Shown here one piece after another: positions 20,785 to 32,327 of a stretch of 64,000 bases of DNA (position 1 is its first letter; every line of letters starts with the position of its first letter). The stretch covers positions 17,105,802 to 17,169,801 of the forward strand of contig NC_087064.1 of NCBI RefSeq assembly GCF_963678635.1. The letters run 5' to 3'. The notes below the pieces were generated by a model that ran no database searches, was not told where the DNA came from, and saw only the letters and a program-made list of their open reading frames with translations. The DNA comes from Symsagittifera roscoffensis. Taxonomy: Eukaryota > Xenacoelomorpha > Acoela > Convolutidae. Both the position numbers and the translations under genes were made by a program.

Positions 20785-21184
20785 GTGATGTGCGAAAGAG
20801 TGTTAGGCCAAAGACCAAGTTGCATGTAATATGTGATATGTGTGTTATGTTATGTTATGTTATGTGTTAGGTTATTAAGATCATGGGTAAGTAGGGGTTA
20901 GTGACCATGAACTACTAATGACGATCTTAGGAATAGATCCAAAGTTTGGACTGTCCAATCTTAGGTCGAATTCCAAAATTTTAGAAACCAATTGATTTTA
21001 ATAAATTTTAGGATAAATATCTTTTTATCTGAACTGTTTTAAGCAGATTTTAACGATATATGTTAAGGTGAAACTGACAGGTGTGACAGTCGTGATTCCT
21101 TTTCTAGATCCTGATTGATCATTTAATTGCTCATTTGAGTCAAAACTTGAAATCGAAATCAAAATCAAACTTGAAAAGAATAGA
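20785..21184 (+). other. Interval between pol and ORF2a in element A
   Basis: Non-coding, about 400 bp, with a TTATG/TGTTA-type microsatellite at about 20840-20870 and an AAATC-rich run near 21150. It has a close counterpart in B (40228-40535). I see no promoter or splice signal I would defend. Confidence 0.5.
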
Positions 21185-21715
21185 ATGGACAACTTCAACC
21201 TGGATGAATTGATGGACCTGGCAGAGGCATATGTAGGACCGATGGTAGATGCGATCTATCGTCGGCTGATCGAACGAGACTTCGCTCTGGAGGACCCAGA
21301 GGTGGTCATGTTGCTGACCGCCCTGATCAACATCTTGGGGCACGACAACCGTGGGGACCGCCCCACGGAAGTCCTGTTGATGGCAGCATATGGAGAAAGA
21401 GGAGTACTAGACCGCCCGAACTTGAGAGTGATGAGGTGGAGAAACGGGGCTCTCTCAGGGAGTGACTTGGCGAATGAGCCTGGATTGGGAAGTTCTAGGA
21501 CATACCAACCAGGTGAGATGCCAATGCCCTCTAAGCCTAAACCTGGGCTGACGAGAATGCATCGGGAGATGAACAGCGAGGCGACCTCGTCTGGTTCACC
21601 ACTGAGAGCAGCTGTGCCACCAAAAAGGGCGAAAGTAACACAGAAGGTTCAGACGAACCAAACCATACAAGATCGAGACAGAGATGAACATCAGACACAG
21701 CGAAACTTATTGTAG
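21185..21715 (+). CDS. ORF2a of element A, 176 aa, 3' end replaced by ORF3 sequence
   Basis: Small protein of unknown role. The N-terminal 55 residues are helical and conserved: the IYRRLIERDFALEDPEVVMLLTAL stretch aligns with ELYKRLRDLDNTQVDERLAVML-type sequence in C. The middle is Pro/Ser-rich (EMPMPSKPKPG). In B and C the equivalent region runs on into a coiled coil and then the SGNH domain of ORF2b, so ORF2a and 2b were probably one gene. Here a deletion joins it, out of frame, to ORF3 near 21673-21694. Confidence 0.6.
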   Translation: MDNFNLDELMDLAEAYVGPMVDAIYRRLIERDFALEDPEVVMLLTALINILGHDNRGDRPTEVLLMAAYGERGVLDRPNLRVMRWRNGALSGSDLANEPGLGSSRTYQPGEMPMPSKPKPGLTRMHREMNSEATSSGSPLRAAVPPKRAKVTQKVQTNQTIQDRDRDEHQTQRNLL

Positions 21716-22866
21716 ACCATCAGGAGCACGATATTTGGTGGGCTCAACGTTGGCTCCAATGTGCAAGAGCAGATATCCTGTACATTTTGTAGCTGTGGAC
21801 GTAAAGAGTACAAGAACGATTGTGGATCAAGCCTTCTCAGTGCCGAAGTGTGTGAGATTAGCGAGGATGTCTGAAAAGTCTTACGAGTTACTATGTAAGA
21901 TGTTCTCAGCAATTCCAGAGAGAACCAAAGAAGAGTTGGAGTCAATACTAGGAAAGAAGTTCATGGGATATGTGAGCGGGAACTTCAGTGACTTCGAAAA
22001 ACAGAAACAGGGAGGATCAACTGTCACAGATTACAATGCAGTAGATGAGAATGATGAAATCCACCGAGTGATGATGGAAGTGGAACCATTGCTGGAAGCT
22101 TCGGGAAAACGTAATTGGAGGAGCATCATGTTGACGCATGATGAGTTTCCTTGCCACTGCTTGCTGCAGACCTGGTGGTATCCCAAGCGTAGTAATCTGA
22201 TGTTGATCTGGGACTCTGGAGAGCTGCTCTCTATGGGTTTACCAGATTCATCACAGCCCATAACAATAGTGATAGTGGGAGTTATGATGGCGATACGATG
22301 GCTGGAAGCTCATGTGAGAGAAAATAATAGACAGGAGGCACCGACGAGAGAACAATTGCGGAAATTAGATTGTCTAAAAGACTTAGATCTTTTTGAGACA
22401 ATGTGCAAAGTTCTAAACATTCCGATGGAAGTGAAGAAGATATGGGCAAGAAAACGATTGATGCCATGGTTCAGAGCTAACATGACTGCATGGTTGTACG
22501 AGTATGCGAAAAAGCATATGTCGAAGCATGGCAGAGTATACAGTGAATATCAGCTGGACATTGGAGCAGGAGCTTTCAAGCGAGCTTTCGTGACCCATCG
22601 GAATGCAGTGACCACCGCTGTGAAAAGAGAAGGCAGAGATGCTGAAAGAAGATTTGGAGAGAAACGTGACGTTGTGTCTCCACAACAGCTTCTGTAGAAA
22701 CAGAGAATCAAACGTGGATCCCCTACCTTGCTGTAAACAGAGGGTGGAAGAGCAGAAGTCTTGGAGGACGGCTTCCAACAGCGTCAGGATAGTCAATGAC
22801 GTGCTACAAGACACGGAAACCGAAAGTGCGGAGTCAGTGTCACAGGAGGAGGAAATAGAGCATTGA
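21684..22866 (+). pseudogene. ORF3 C-terminal third of element A (frames 21684-22697 and 22639-22866)
   Basis: Homologous to the last third of ORF3 in B and D. It carries the FPCHC motif near 22147-22161, the VPKCVRLARM block and the WFRANMTAWLYEYAKKHMSKH block. The upstream two thirds were lost in the deletion that fused this piece to ORF2a, and its first codons overlap ORF2a in another frame. A small deletion near 22630 shifts the frame before the last 75 residues. Confidence 0.75.
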
Positions 22867-23670
22867 CGAATGGTCGAGAAAACAAGAGGCAGCAAGAAAG
22901 AAAATTAGAAGAATTTAGAAGTTTTAGAACTTCTAAACGACGAAAAAAGAAGAGAACAAAGGGATGATGAAGAAAAGTCAAAACTCAGAATTGTTTTATG
23001 TGTGTGAAAAACTCAAGTGAGAAACCAAGCAACCAAGTTGTAATTGAAAACTGAAGCATTTAGTTGAGTTTTGAAATTGTTGCATTTATAAATTTGCATT
23101 TTGATTTTAGCAGAAGTGGCTTTAGAGACACTTATTATTTATTTAGAAAGGCTTGAGGGAAGAGTATATTTAAATATTCCAGCCTGCATGATTGTTTTTA
23201 ATCACTTAGGAAGATTGATCACTTTGTGGTGACGTGGAAGGCTTGAGTAATCTCTTGAAGAGGGAGGTTGTTGCATTTTTCTTTCTAACCACAAAGTTTC
23301 TTAGTTTTAATATTCAGGACAATAAACAAGCAAGATTTCCGAAGGGAAGGAGCATAGTAGGATAATTTTAGCTTGTTGGTTGGCAGGACTGTCCTGCAAG
23401 CCAACACCTTTTAAATCTAAGAGAAAAAGATTCAATCGGGACATTGACACTGGAAGTCAGAAAATATGTTTTATCTTAAGTCATATCCTCAATGTGCAGA
23501 TTAATGAAAGAATTTGAAGGCTATAATGATGTAGTATGATGCCATTTGTATTCTGCAGTGAGTCGATGTGACGTAGATAAAAGTAATTTCGTGCATTTTG
23601 TAAATTCTGTTCGATGACACTGTAACCATTTAGAACATTGCGCGATTCAATGAGGACATTGACCGGACTG
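22867..23670 (+). other. 3' untranslated region of element A
   Basis: AT-rich, closely similar to B 49323-50138. No reading frame of note. It ends in a GAGGACATTGACCGGAC-type sequence before the polypurine tract. Confidence 0.6.
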
Positions 23671-23681
23671 TCCGGGGAGTA
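23671..23681 (+). promoter_or_regulatory. Polypurine tract of element A
   Basis: TCCGGGGAGTA lies directly before the 3' LTR. The core TCCGGGGAG also occurs four times inside pol of this element, at 17546, 17612, 17678 and 20165. Confidence 0.75.
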
Positions 23682-24619
23682 TGTGACATTCGACCAGAAT
23701 GGCCAAAATGCAATCTCTGCAGAATTCGGAATTTTAGCAGTAAGCCTTCCGGATTGGTGGTTTTTATGAACTAAGGGCGTTATTGGAACGTTTAGCCAAA
23801 CGGTGAAGGCTGGAATATTCTAGTATTTTAAAATTTCAAAAATTCGAATGATGACGTCACATTTCCGAGAAATGCTGAAACGGCCATTTTAACAAAAAAC
23901 GAGAGAGGAAACAGAACAACAACGTTAGTTGCGCTGACGAGGACAACTCTATTGAAATTGAAGAAGTCGAAATTGAAGAAAAACAGCAGCAGAGTGCAGA
24001 GAACGTTCCGAGTTGCAACTATTGTGCTGCTACAATAGTTGCAAGGCCGTTGCGAACAACGGTGAAGGGTAAGAAATCAGCCCTCCGTGTTATCGTGAAT
24101 TCGAACTTGAGGAGCTTGATTCACTGGATTCAAGAATCCGGAAGGGTCTCGGGACGGAAAACTTTTATTGACTCATATGAACTTTTAGCATCCTGTCATG
24201 TCCTGACTTGAATTTAATTGATATTTGGATTAATTTTGACAAGGATGAGGTGCTAAGAGTGGGGGGGGGAAAGGGTTGATCCATCTTCGATGGAGATGAT
24301 GACTTTTATCTACTGAACAAAAACAATAGTAATATAATAAATAGTAGCCCTGTTTTTAGGAGTGACCTCGTGGTCTGGGGATACTGAGACCCAGCCATGA
24401 GCTCACTATTTTTGCATGTAATTCAGTTAATTTGAGCGTTCTGGTCGAAGCCGGAGAACAGTAACGTTTTTGTCGACCCGATGTTAGAAAAGACCACCGA
24501 AAAGTACTGGCTTGGTAGAGACGGTGAAAAACATGCAAAGCTCTGTTTAGACGCTAGCCAGTCGTCTTAAGACTTAGTTTTGTTATCCGTCGATATGTAT
24601 CTTCCGGGCGAATGTTACA
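23682..24619 (+). repeat. 3' LTR of element A
   Basis: 938 bp, identical by eye to the 5' copy except G to A near 24233 and one extra A after the G-run. AATAAA is at 24336-24341. Confidence 0.9.
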
Positions 24620-24699
24620 CAGATGTTTTTATCGCGCTCCTGGGTGTTATTCTTTTTAACATCATGACCGGCAGAACCGTTAACGAGCACTCCGCGCCG
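24620..24699 (+). repeat. 80 bp of family I leader sequence beyond the 3' LTR of A
   Basis: Matches the first 80 bases of the family I leader. It is closer to the leader of B (one difference seen) than to the leader of A itself. A normally integrated element should end at the LTR, so this is a recombination or abnormal integration product. Confidence 0.8.
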
Positions 24700-25374
24700 T
24701 TGAAATAAGAGCGCCCCCATGCTTAGGTCTCAAAATACCCAAAACTCACGAACGCCGTTAAAATCAGGGTCGGAACAGTCCGTATAGTTACATTTTATTA
24801 GACAGTGGACCTTTGATTCATTTCGGATGGATCAACTTGAAACTCTCCCAAGCTCAACATAATAATGTAAAACACAATCAAGTTTAAATTGGGTACTTAC
24901 ATACCGACACGACTTCTATAATCTAGTAAATAAATTCATAATCAACTCTAGAATTAATCCAGTTATCAAGTTTAATTCAAGAAGTTCGAAGTGAATATGT
25001 TTTAACTCAAGACACAAGTGTTCTGTTTCGACCATTGGGCAGCTTCAGCTGTCCACCTTTCCACCGAAGGTTCACTCTGGTCCACTCAACCTTCTTTTTC
25101 TCTTCTCGTCACGACTTGTTCTTTCTCTAGGATTGAAACAGCTCTACCCTCGTTCGATTTATACGGCGAAATTGCGAACAACAATTTCACGCTTCTCTTT
25201 TTGCACTACTTTCCCGCGGTTGTATTTTGATTCTTCTGATCTTATTTTTTTTGTATTTTCAGTTGTCGTTAGAAACTTGAGCCTAATTCAAATTTTTGAA
25301 AAATTGCACTTCCTCCTAAAGTCAAGACTAAACGTTGCTCAAGGTCAAACTTCCAAATATGACCTACTGGCACA
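24700..25374 (-). repeat. 3' LTR of element C, main fragment
   Basis: Reverse-strand family II LTR, beginning TGTGCCAGTAGG at 25374 and continuing the piece at 7203-7381. About 16 bases of the expected sequence at the junction are missing. It contains a weakened copy of the LTR hairpin near 24820-24840. Confidence 0.8.
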
Positions 25375-25386
25375 TACTCCCCGGAC
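25375..25386 (-). promoter_or_regulatory. Polypurine tract of element C
   Basis: On the - strand reads GTCCGGGGAGTA against the LTR, identical to element D. Confidence 0.7.
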
Positions 25387-25809
25387 TCAAGATCGATGTC
25401 CTCATCGCGTGTCGTCGTCTGTCAGTGAGCCCCCAGAAAGTTGAGTGCGTCTCAAGATTCGGTGCCAGTGGTCATTTACAGAAGTTAGAAGCAGATTTAA
25501 CTTTATCTACACCCCAAAATTCACAGTCAAGCAAAAGTGACACATTATAGCTAAACAGCAATCAAAATCTGCATACACCTGCATCCTGAACTTCTGCTTT
25601 GTAAGCTATTATTAAAATTTCTTTTGTTTTGCCCGTTCAGAAGATTGTCATGCAGCATTTTGATTTATATAGTAGATATAGTATACTAATATCAATAACT
25701 TTTTAATGAAATTTCTTTTCCGTGCCCTCAGATTTCATCTGAGTTCACACTCAAGCCCCTTTTTCTTTCCCCCGCCCACGACTCGAGAACCAATTCCTGA
25801 AAACCCACT
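25387..25809 (-). other. 3' untranslated region of element C
   Basis: Similar in reverse complement to D 4334-4760. No gene seen. Confidence 0.6.
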
Positions 25810-26668
25810 TCAGTTCGTGCCCCTTGTCTTCGAAGTACTGGGTCCTGACACACTCGACATCGTAATCTGCCTCGCCAGTTCTTCTTTGTCGTCGGAACTG
25901 ATTACGATCTCTTACCATGCCTTCAGCTGTTCATAGGCTCGCGTCCATTCCTTTTGCTCTTGTAGTAGTTTCGCCTGATTCGGTAGACCCTTCACTTTAG
26001 ACTCCCTTTTCAACCAAAAGGAATTGTGCAAGCTCAAGCTCACGTTCTTCGCCAAGTCCTCCTCCAATATCGATTTCCTCGCTTTGGTGTTATCTCGAGA
26101 CATCTGTCAACCCTTTTCCAACCCTTGGTTATCGCAATACGATTACGTATTGTGTTCTCCTTTTCCAGAATCCAGAACTCTTCTCCCTCCAGATCTCACT
26201 CAAGTCCTCTCTTCGATCTCCAGGCACTGCTCCTAGTATCTTACGCAACAGTTTAAGACAGTGGTGCGAAATTCGCGCCAATCTTACACACTTGGGCACC
26301 GAAAAAGTCTTGTCGATTAACACCCTCTGACTAGATGCTTCCACCATCGCCATGTGTAATGGATAATGGCTTCCGCACAGGTTGGCCATAACTGATCTCA
26401 CCAGAGACTTCGCTTTCGTGGGTAAATTGTAGGCCTCGCTCACAGGAAATCCCATCTCCGCCTCAAGACCGATCTTCCATCCTCTGATGTGCTTCTGGAT
26501 AATTTGCAGCACTCCTGGCCAAGACTCCACTCTTAACGCTGTCACCAAATGGCGTTCGGACTCCAGCATCTCTAGAGATTGTAAACTGCACATCCTCGAG
26601 GAAAATCCCAATGACGTCGCTACAATTACAGTGGTGCTCGCGTAACACTCAGCCATTATCTGCACTTC
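25810..26668 (-). pseudogene. ORF3 C-terminal part of element C, cut off by element B
   Basis: About 80 percent similar by eye to D ORF3. The frame 26129-26710 carries MAECYASTTV, SVPKCVRLARI and flanking blocks; its first residues come from the element B LTR. Roughly 590 bp present in D are missing near 26130 (loss of the CPCHC region), followed by a frame shift and then the final 60 residues. A single stop interrupts just before EIVISSDD, the SUMO-interaction-like tail also seen in D. The natural end is the stop at 25810-25812. Confidence 0.75.
26626..26668. repeat. 43-bp direct repeat flanking element B, left copy
   Basis: Perfectly identical to 51066-51108. It is part of the C ORF3 code for VQIMAECYASTTV and directly abuts the 5' LTR of B, so it behaves as a target-site duplication, but it is far longer than the 4-6 bp usual for this class. 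Confidence 0.85.
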
Positions 26669-27582
26669 TGTGACATTCAACCAGAATGCACCAAAATGCA
26701 GACGCATCAATTTCGAGTTTTTAGCAGCGAACCTTCCGAAATGGCGGTTTTAAGAGATTAACAACGTTATTGGGACAATTAGCCAAACGGTGAAGGCTAG
26801 AATATTCTGGTGTTTCAAATTTTTAAATTTTCGAAGTATAACGTCATATTTCTGAGAAACGTCAGAAACGGCCATTTTGGCAGAAAAACCGGAATAAAAA
26901 CAACAACAACATTAGTTGCGATAGCGATAACGACGAGAATTGTGATTGGAAAACAACAACAAATTGCAGAAGTAGCAGAGACCGTTCCGAGTTGCAACTA
27001 TTGTGTCGCTACAATAGTTGCAAGGCCGTTGCGAACAACGGTGAAGGGTGGAAGACAGCCTTCCGGAAGGAGAATAAGAGTCTTATTTCCCCGGATTCAA
27101 GAATCCGGAGGGGTCTCGGGACTGGAACTTTTATCATCTTATATAAACTTTTAGCTTCCCTATTATGTCCTGAATTGAATTTAATTAACATTTGAATTCA
27201 TTCTGCTAAGATGAGAAGCTAGGAGTTGGGGGAAAGGGTTGATCCATCTTCGATGGAGATGATGATTTTTATCTACTGAACAAAAACAATAATAATTCAT
27301 TAATAAGTAATGGCCCTGATTTTAGGAGTGATCTCGTGGTCTGGGGATACTGAGACCCAGCCATGAGCTCACTATTTCTGCATGTAATTTAGTTAATTTG
27401 ATTGCTTTGACCGAAGCCGAAAGCACTAACGTTTTTGTCGACCCGATGTTAAAAAGACCACCGAAAGTACTGACTTGGTACAGACTGTGAAAAGCATGTA
27501 GAGCTCTCTTTAGACGTTGGCCAGTCGTCTTAGAACCTAGTTTTATTTTCCGTTGATATGTATCTTCCGGGCGAATGTTACA
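26669..27582 (+). repeat. 5' LTR of element B
   Basis: Begins TGTGACATTC and ends CGAATGTTACA. It carries the TCCATC-TTC-GATGGA hairpin at 27243-27257. AATAAA is replaced by AATAAG in this copy. Confidence 0.9.
27140..27147 (+). promoter_or_regulatory. TATA-like box in the LTR of B
   Basis: TATATAAA, repeated in the 3' LTR at 50622-50629. It lies before the hairpin and polyadenylation region, as expected for a U3 promoter. Not conserved in A. Confidence 0.4.
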
Positions 27583-30535
27583 TAGATGTTTTTATCGCGC
27601 TCCTGGGTGTTATTCTTTTTAACATCATGACCGGCAGAACCGTTAACGAGCACTCCGCGCCGAGCGGATGCTCACATTAACGCTCTTAATAGGCCTAAAC
27701 CGCCGGGGCGGAAGGGTAGTTCGGAACAAGGAAATCCTCCGGATTACCGTGAATAGCTTTTTAACCTAGTTAAGACCGAAAATTCACGAATCAGGAAGGG
27801 TGGGGGGATCGGCTATCCCCTCGTTCCCTGAGAGGTTTGTGACCAAAAACACTTAGAGATATATATAAAACCAAACAAAAAGTAGTATAGTACCCAAGAA
27901 AAACAAAAAACATAAAAAATAACCGAAAAAACCAAAAACAGTAAAAAAAAAAGTAAAAAATCAGTAGAAATCATCCCCCACGACAAGATGTGATCCGACC
28001 CTCCCGTTTGTTGTTGATAGATATTTTGTTGTTACAGGCATTTATATCAGTCAGGATTGTTACGATCAATTTTGTGGCCCGTTTGTGAGGCTTGTACTGT
28101 AGGGTTATTTGAGCATTTAAGCACGTTAATTGTAAATTGCGCTCAATCCGGAAGGGTCAGCTGATTTGCGCTCAATTCGGATGGGTCTTGGGAGAAGACT
28201 GATCCGGCAAGCAGTACAAGGAGCAACAAGAAGGGGCTCAACGACAACAACAATCGACTGTTGGGTATCGTTAACAAGTTTTGTATCCCTTTTGGTACAA
28301 AAATTAAGATAGTAATCTGTGGGGGGCTCGACAGTGCTGCACTGTAAAGACCCTTCACCGAACTGCGAATATCCGAGCTAAGCACCTTAGTTCGGATATT
28401 AAACAAACCCGGAGGGTTATAGTATTACTAATATCATTACTTATATAGCCTATATTAATACTCCTATATCGTTTTTCAGTGCAAAAACACAGAAAGCAGA
28501 CCGGTTTTTAGGGTCAAAATAGCGATATTTTGATACCCCCACAAATCGCGATTTTTGAGATATCGATATTTTTTGAAATGGAAAAAAGCGCTAAACTAGT
28601 GTGTTACATCGTAACTGCACTACTATAATAGATAGAACCGGTTAAGTTAAGTTCGAAAGTGGTTGGAACTATTTTGGAACCAAAAACCGAATTTTCGTGA
28701 TTTTTGAGAAAACGGAACACTATAAATTCAGATTTTTTTTTAAAATTTTGAGTTAGGACAGTAAAAATATTTGTTCGGACAACGTCCACTAGTGAATCTA
28801 CAAGTTTTAAGACCCGCATCCCGAAAGCCTTCCGGGTTGTAGAGAAATCGAACTTAACGTGTTTGGTTTGGTGAATTCATCAATCCGGAGGGGTCTAGGT
28901 AGCATAGTTTTTCGCAAATTTTTTCACCTAAAGCGTTTTAGATCGGGCCTTTTGCATTGAACTAGAAGAGTATAGGCCTTCTGAGCTCGGATCAAAAATT
29001 TTTAGGTCGAAAAGAACGGAATTGCGGAAAAAGTTAGTCGGAACCTATAAGAGAGAAATTTCTTGACTTTAGAAAAAAAGACGTTTTGGTTAATAACTTT
29101 AGAACTACTGGGCAGATCCAGTTGATCTTGGTACCAATAGATCACAAGTTAGCTGAGCTTACTGATAGGGACAAAAGTTTTTCGAAAAAGTAAGCGTGAA
29201 AATTTGTTGAGATTGTTTTTAGCAAATTCACCAATTTGGGAGGGTAGACCCATCACGTTTTATAAATTTTTTTTAGGAAAGCCCTTACACCCTTACCAAA
29301 AGGTAATAGCGGTTAAATGAAGTAACTTTAGGCTGTTCTAGACGAAAAGGGAAGGCTAAAGGCACAAGAAAACCTTAATCGAGCCGAAGTTAGGCTAGCG
29401 ATAAGACCCTTCACCGTTAGCGTGAATTGTCAAATAAGAGGCTTAACTTCAATCCGGAAGGGTCTAGGAAAGCATTACATACCCTTCCTAGTTAATTTAA
29501 AAAGCATAATAGCATCGGAGAACGTATCCGGAGGGGTATAGGTTGAAAGAAGGAAATCTCCGAAAAGCTACTTTTACAAAACCGAAGGGCTCCCAATCCG
29601 GAGGGGTCCAGATTTTTTTTTCAAATTTGGAGGGGTCCCAATCCGGAGGGGTCTTGTTTTCACAAAACCGGAGGGGTCTCAATCCGGAGGGGTCTTATAT
29701 TTGCTAACTCAGAGGGGTCCCAATCCGGAGGGGTCTAAATTTTGCCAATCCGGAGGGGTATTATTTTATTAAAGGACTTAGGTAAACAGAGGAAAGACTA
29801 CAGTGAGAGGTATTAGGTTATTAGCAGACAGGCTAGAAATCAGTGACTGCACTGGTAACTTGCATTTTAAGAAAAAGACCGGACCAAAACAAACAGGTCC
29901 AAACTCCGATATTCGCGACACTAAGTCTAAATTAAAAAAGAGTATGTAACTCATTGGTGTGGATTGAAATCCAAAACGTTTTTGAGAAAAGTGACTGCCC
30001 TGAGGATTTTAGTAGGTCTAGCTCGGGCAGTCCGAAGAAGGCATATAGGTAACACAGTACTCGGTGGGTGCAATAGACGCCCACTTGTGAAAAATACTGC
30101 CTTCAAAGTTTTGTCTGTTTGGTGCAGCACCAAGCATGGAAAGCTTTTTCTTTAAAAGAAAAGTTCGACTATTGTACTGCGACCAACTAAAAGTACAATA
30201 CACATACGTTTTTCATAGGGGTATTCTTATTCTATAAGAAATTTTTTTGATTTTAAATCAACATAATTTGTGCTTGATTGGGTAGTGAGTACACTATCTT
30301 TTAAATTGACTGATATCATCATATTGTGCTAGTAGTCAAATCTTACGACCGATAATCGGTTAGTGTGGAAAAATTATTTACAAGCTGTACTCTGATAACA
30401 AACAGGGATTCGTGGTCACTATTTAATAGATTCTTGTGAAATTTATTGTGTTGTGTCATTATTATTGATAGTCAAACTATAAGGTCACTAGCAATCGAAT
30501 TGAGTGTATAGGCATTAAAAAGTAACAAATTGAGA
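27583..30535 (+). other. Non-coding leader of element B with motif array
   Basis: Counterpart of A 8319-11287 with many small indels. CCGGAGGGGTC-type copies cluster at about 29525-29760, commonly as a pair joined by CCAAT. The three stem-loops before gag are kept at 29993-30132. Confidence 0.75.
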
Positions 30536-32327
30536 ATGAGTCTAGACAAGTCAAGGATACCTAAACGAGGTAATAGCTCTAGGAAATTCATATCTAAAAA
30601 GCAAAAAAAAAACAATGACCGACCCTTTTGTGGATCGGATCAAACGAGCCCGGACCGACAAAGGGGAGACGCTTTCAGGCAGAATGGTTGAAACGAGGAG
30701 TCAGAAGACCTCAGAAGAGAGAAAAGCTACGTTAGAAGTGGAGGTCCATACGGACCAGGCCATGAATGAGAACCAGGAAGTACATCGACCGGAGGGGAGA
30801 GTCAGAAGGCTGGCGAATGAATCTACTCCGGTAGAACAAGGCCATGATTTTGCCACTTCCACCGGGACATTGGACCGAGAGGAGATGTCGGGACTGTCCG
30901 ACATCTCAACTGAAATAGTGGAAACTAGAATTTCTCCAACAGACAACACCATGACGGCAGGCGGGACTGAGAAACAGACAAGGTCCTCATCGTTCTCAGA
31001 AAGAATGAGGAACACCTTAGGAAATATCTTTCCATTCACCATGGGAGTGGGCACAGGAAATGAAGGTGAACCCCAGGAGGAAGAAGAGGACAAAGACGAG
31101 CAAGTGGACTTTGGATCTCAAGTCAGCCTCAATATTTCGACCCAGGAGAATGAGGCATACGTCGAAAGGGAGACTGGAACCATGGACAAATTTGGTGTGG
31201 TGAGAACGATAAGCAAAGACGCAAACACACCAGGCCAGTCGAGAGGCTTCGCGATTATGACAAATTCAGAGCCGCGAACTGGGGAGAGTAGAAACAAAGG
31301 GCTAGGCATCGCATTGGCGGATCCTGAAGTGGATAATGAAAAGACGTCGAGACAGAGAGTAAAAGCCCGAATCTCGACCAGCACGAAGCTACCTGGGACC
31401 GACAGGGTGACACCGCCACTAGTGACGCCACTCGTGGATAACGGGGCAGCATTAAAAGAAGCCTTGAACAAAATAGTGGGCAGTATAGGAGAACAAAATG
31501 AACAGATGTCCATAAGAATGAGTGAACTAGAAAGCGCAGTTCACATTGAAAGAGAAAGTCTGCGGGAAGAAATAAACCGCAATAGAGAAGAAGTTGGTAG
31601 GAGCAAAAAACGCTTGAAAGAAAGAATGGCCGAGCACATAGCGAAGAATTTGTCGCGAATGACAAGAGAAGCGGAACAGAGAGAGTTACGCTTAAGAGAC
31701 GACATGGAGAAGTTGAGAATTCAGCAAGAGCAGTCTCTTGGGACTCTTGACACAAAGATAGATGCGATGATGGAGAAGCGAACTCAGGCTATCATGGATA
31801 GGTTGGACGGGCTACTAGGCAGCAAGAGTGATCCAAAAGAAGGGGAACCGAACTCGGGAGGTCCCAGCAGGGAGCCGAAGGTGAACTTCAATGACCATCA
31901 AAGGAGGAGGATATATGGATCCACTAGAGGTTCATCAGGCTATGACACAAGGGATAATAGAACATAGGGCCCAAACGGTAGAGCAAGTTCAACGGGGAAC
32001 AGACAGACCTCTAACGAACGACCAACGCAAGGCACACATGCGACTGGGAGAGGTGATTCCGGTAACAGGAGACATGCGAGCCCAGGGAAGATTCATGTGG
32101 GCCAAGGGGGAAACACTCACGGCGATTCGGATTGCAGGGATGCACCGAATACAGAGCCTTTGACAATGTGTGATGACACTCACGCGGGGCACTCGAGAGA
32201 TGCCACGGCAATGGCCACAGCCTTTGAACCCCTAAACAGGTCTTTAGAGACATTCCTTACAAGGTTATCCAAAACCAATGAACGCAGTGAGAAGTCCAGA
32301 AAAGTCTTTAAGAAACCAAGATGCTAA
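30536..32327 (+). pseudogene. gag: Gag N-terminal part of element B
   Basis: Very similar to Gag of A. A lengthened A-run near 30605 separates the first ATG from the main frame, which is open from ATG at 30615 (MTDPFVD). A TAG at 31965-31967 replaces a tryptophan codon and a TAA at 32325-32327 replaces a tyrosine codon, both relative to A. The acidic N-terminus and coiled coil are preserved. Confidence 0.8.

Larger units (their letters stand above)
7382..24619 (+). mobile_element. Element A: family I Ty3/gypsy-type giant LTR retrotransposon, 17.2 kb, internally deleted
   Basis: Bounded by two LTRs of 937 and 938 bp that differ, as far as I can see, by one substitution and one A-run indel, so insertion was recent. 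Gag, protease, RT, RNase H, integrase and the macrodomain are recognisable, but the frame is broken in several places. ORF2b, ORF2c and the first two thirds of ORF3 are missing compared with B. No target-site duplication is visible. Confidence 0.9.

Noticed and set aside
21660-21720. ORF2a-ORF3 junction as a spliced RNA copied back into DNA
   Set aside because: The borders in B lack GT and AG; the shared GATC fits end-joining or template switching better.
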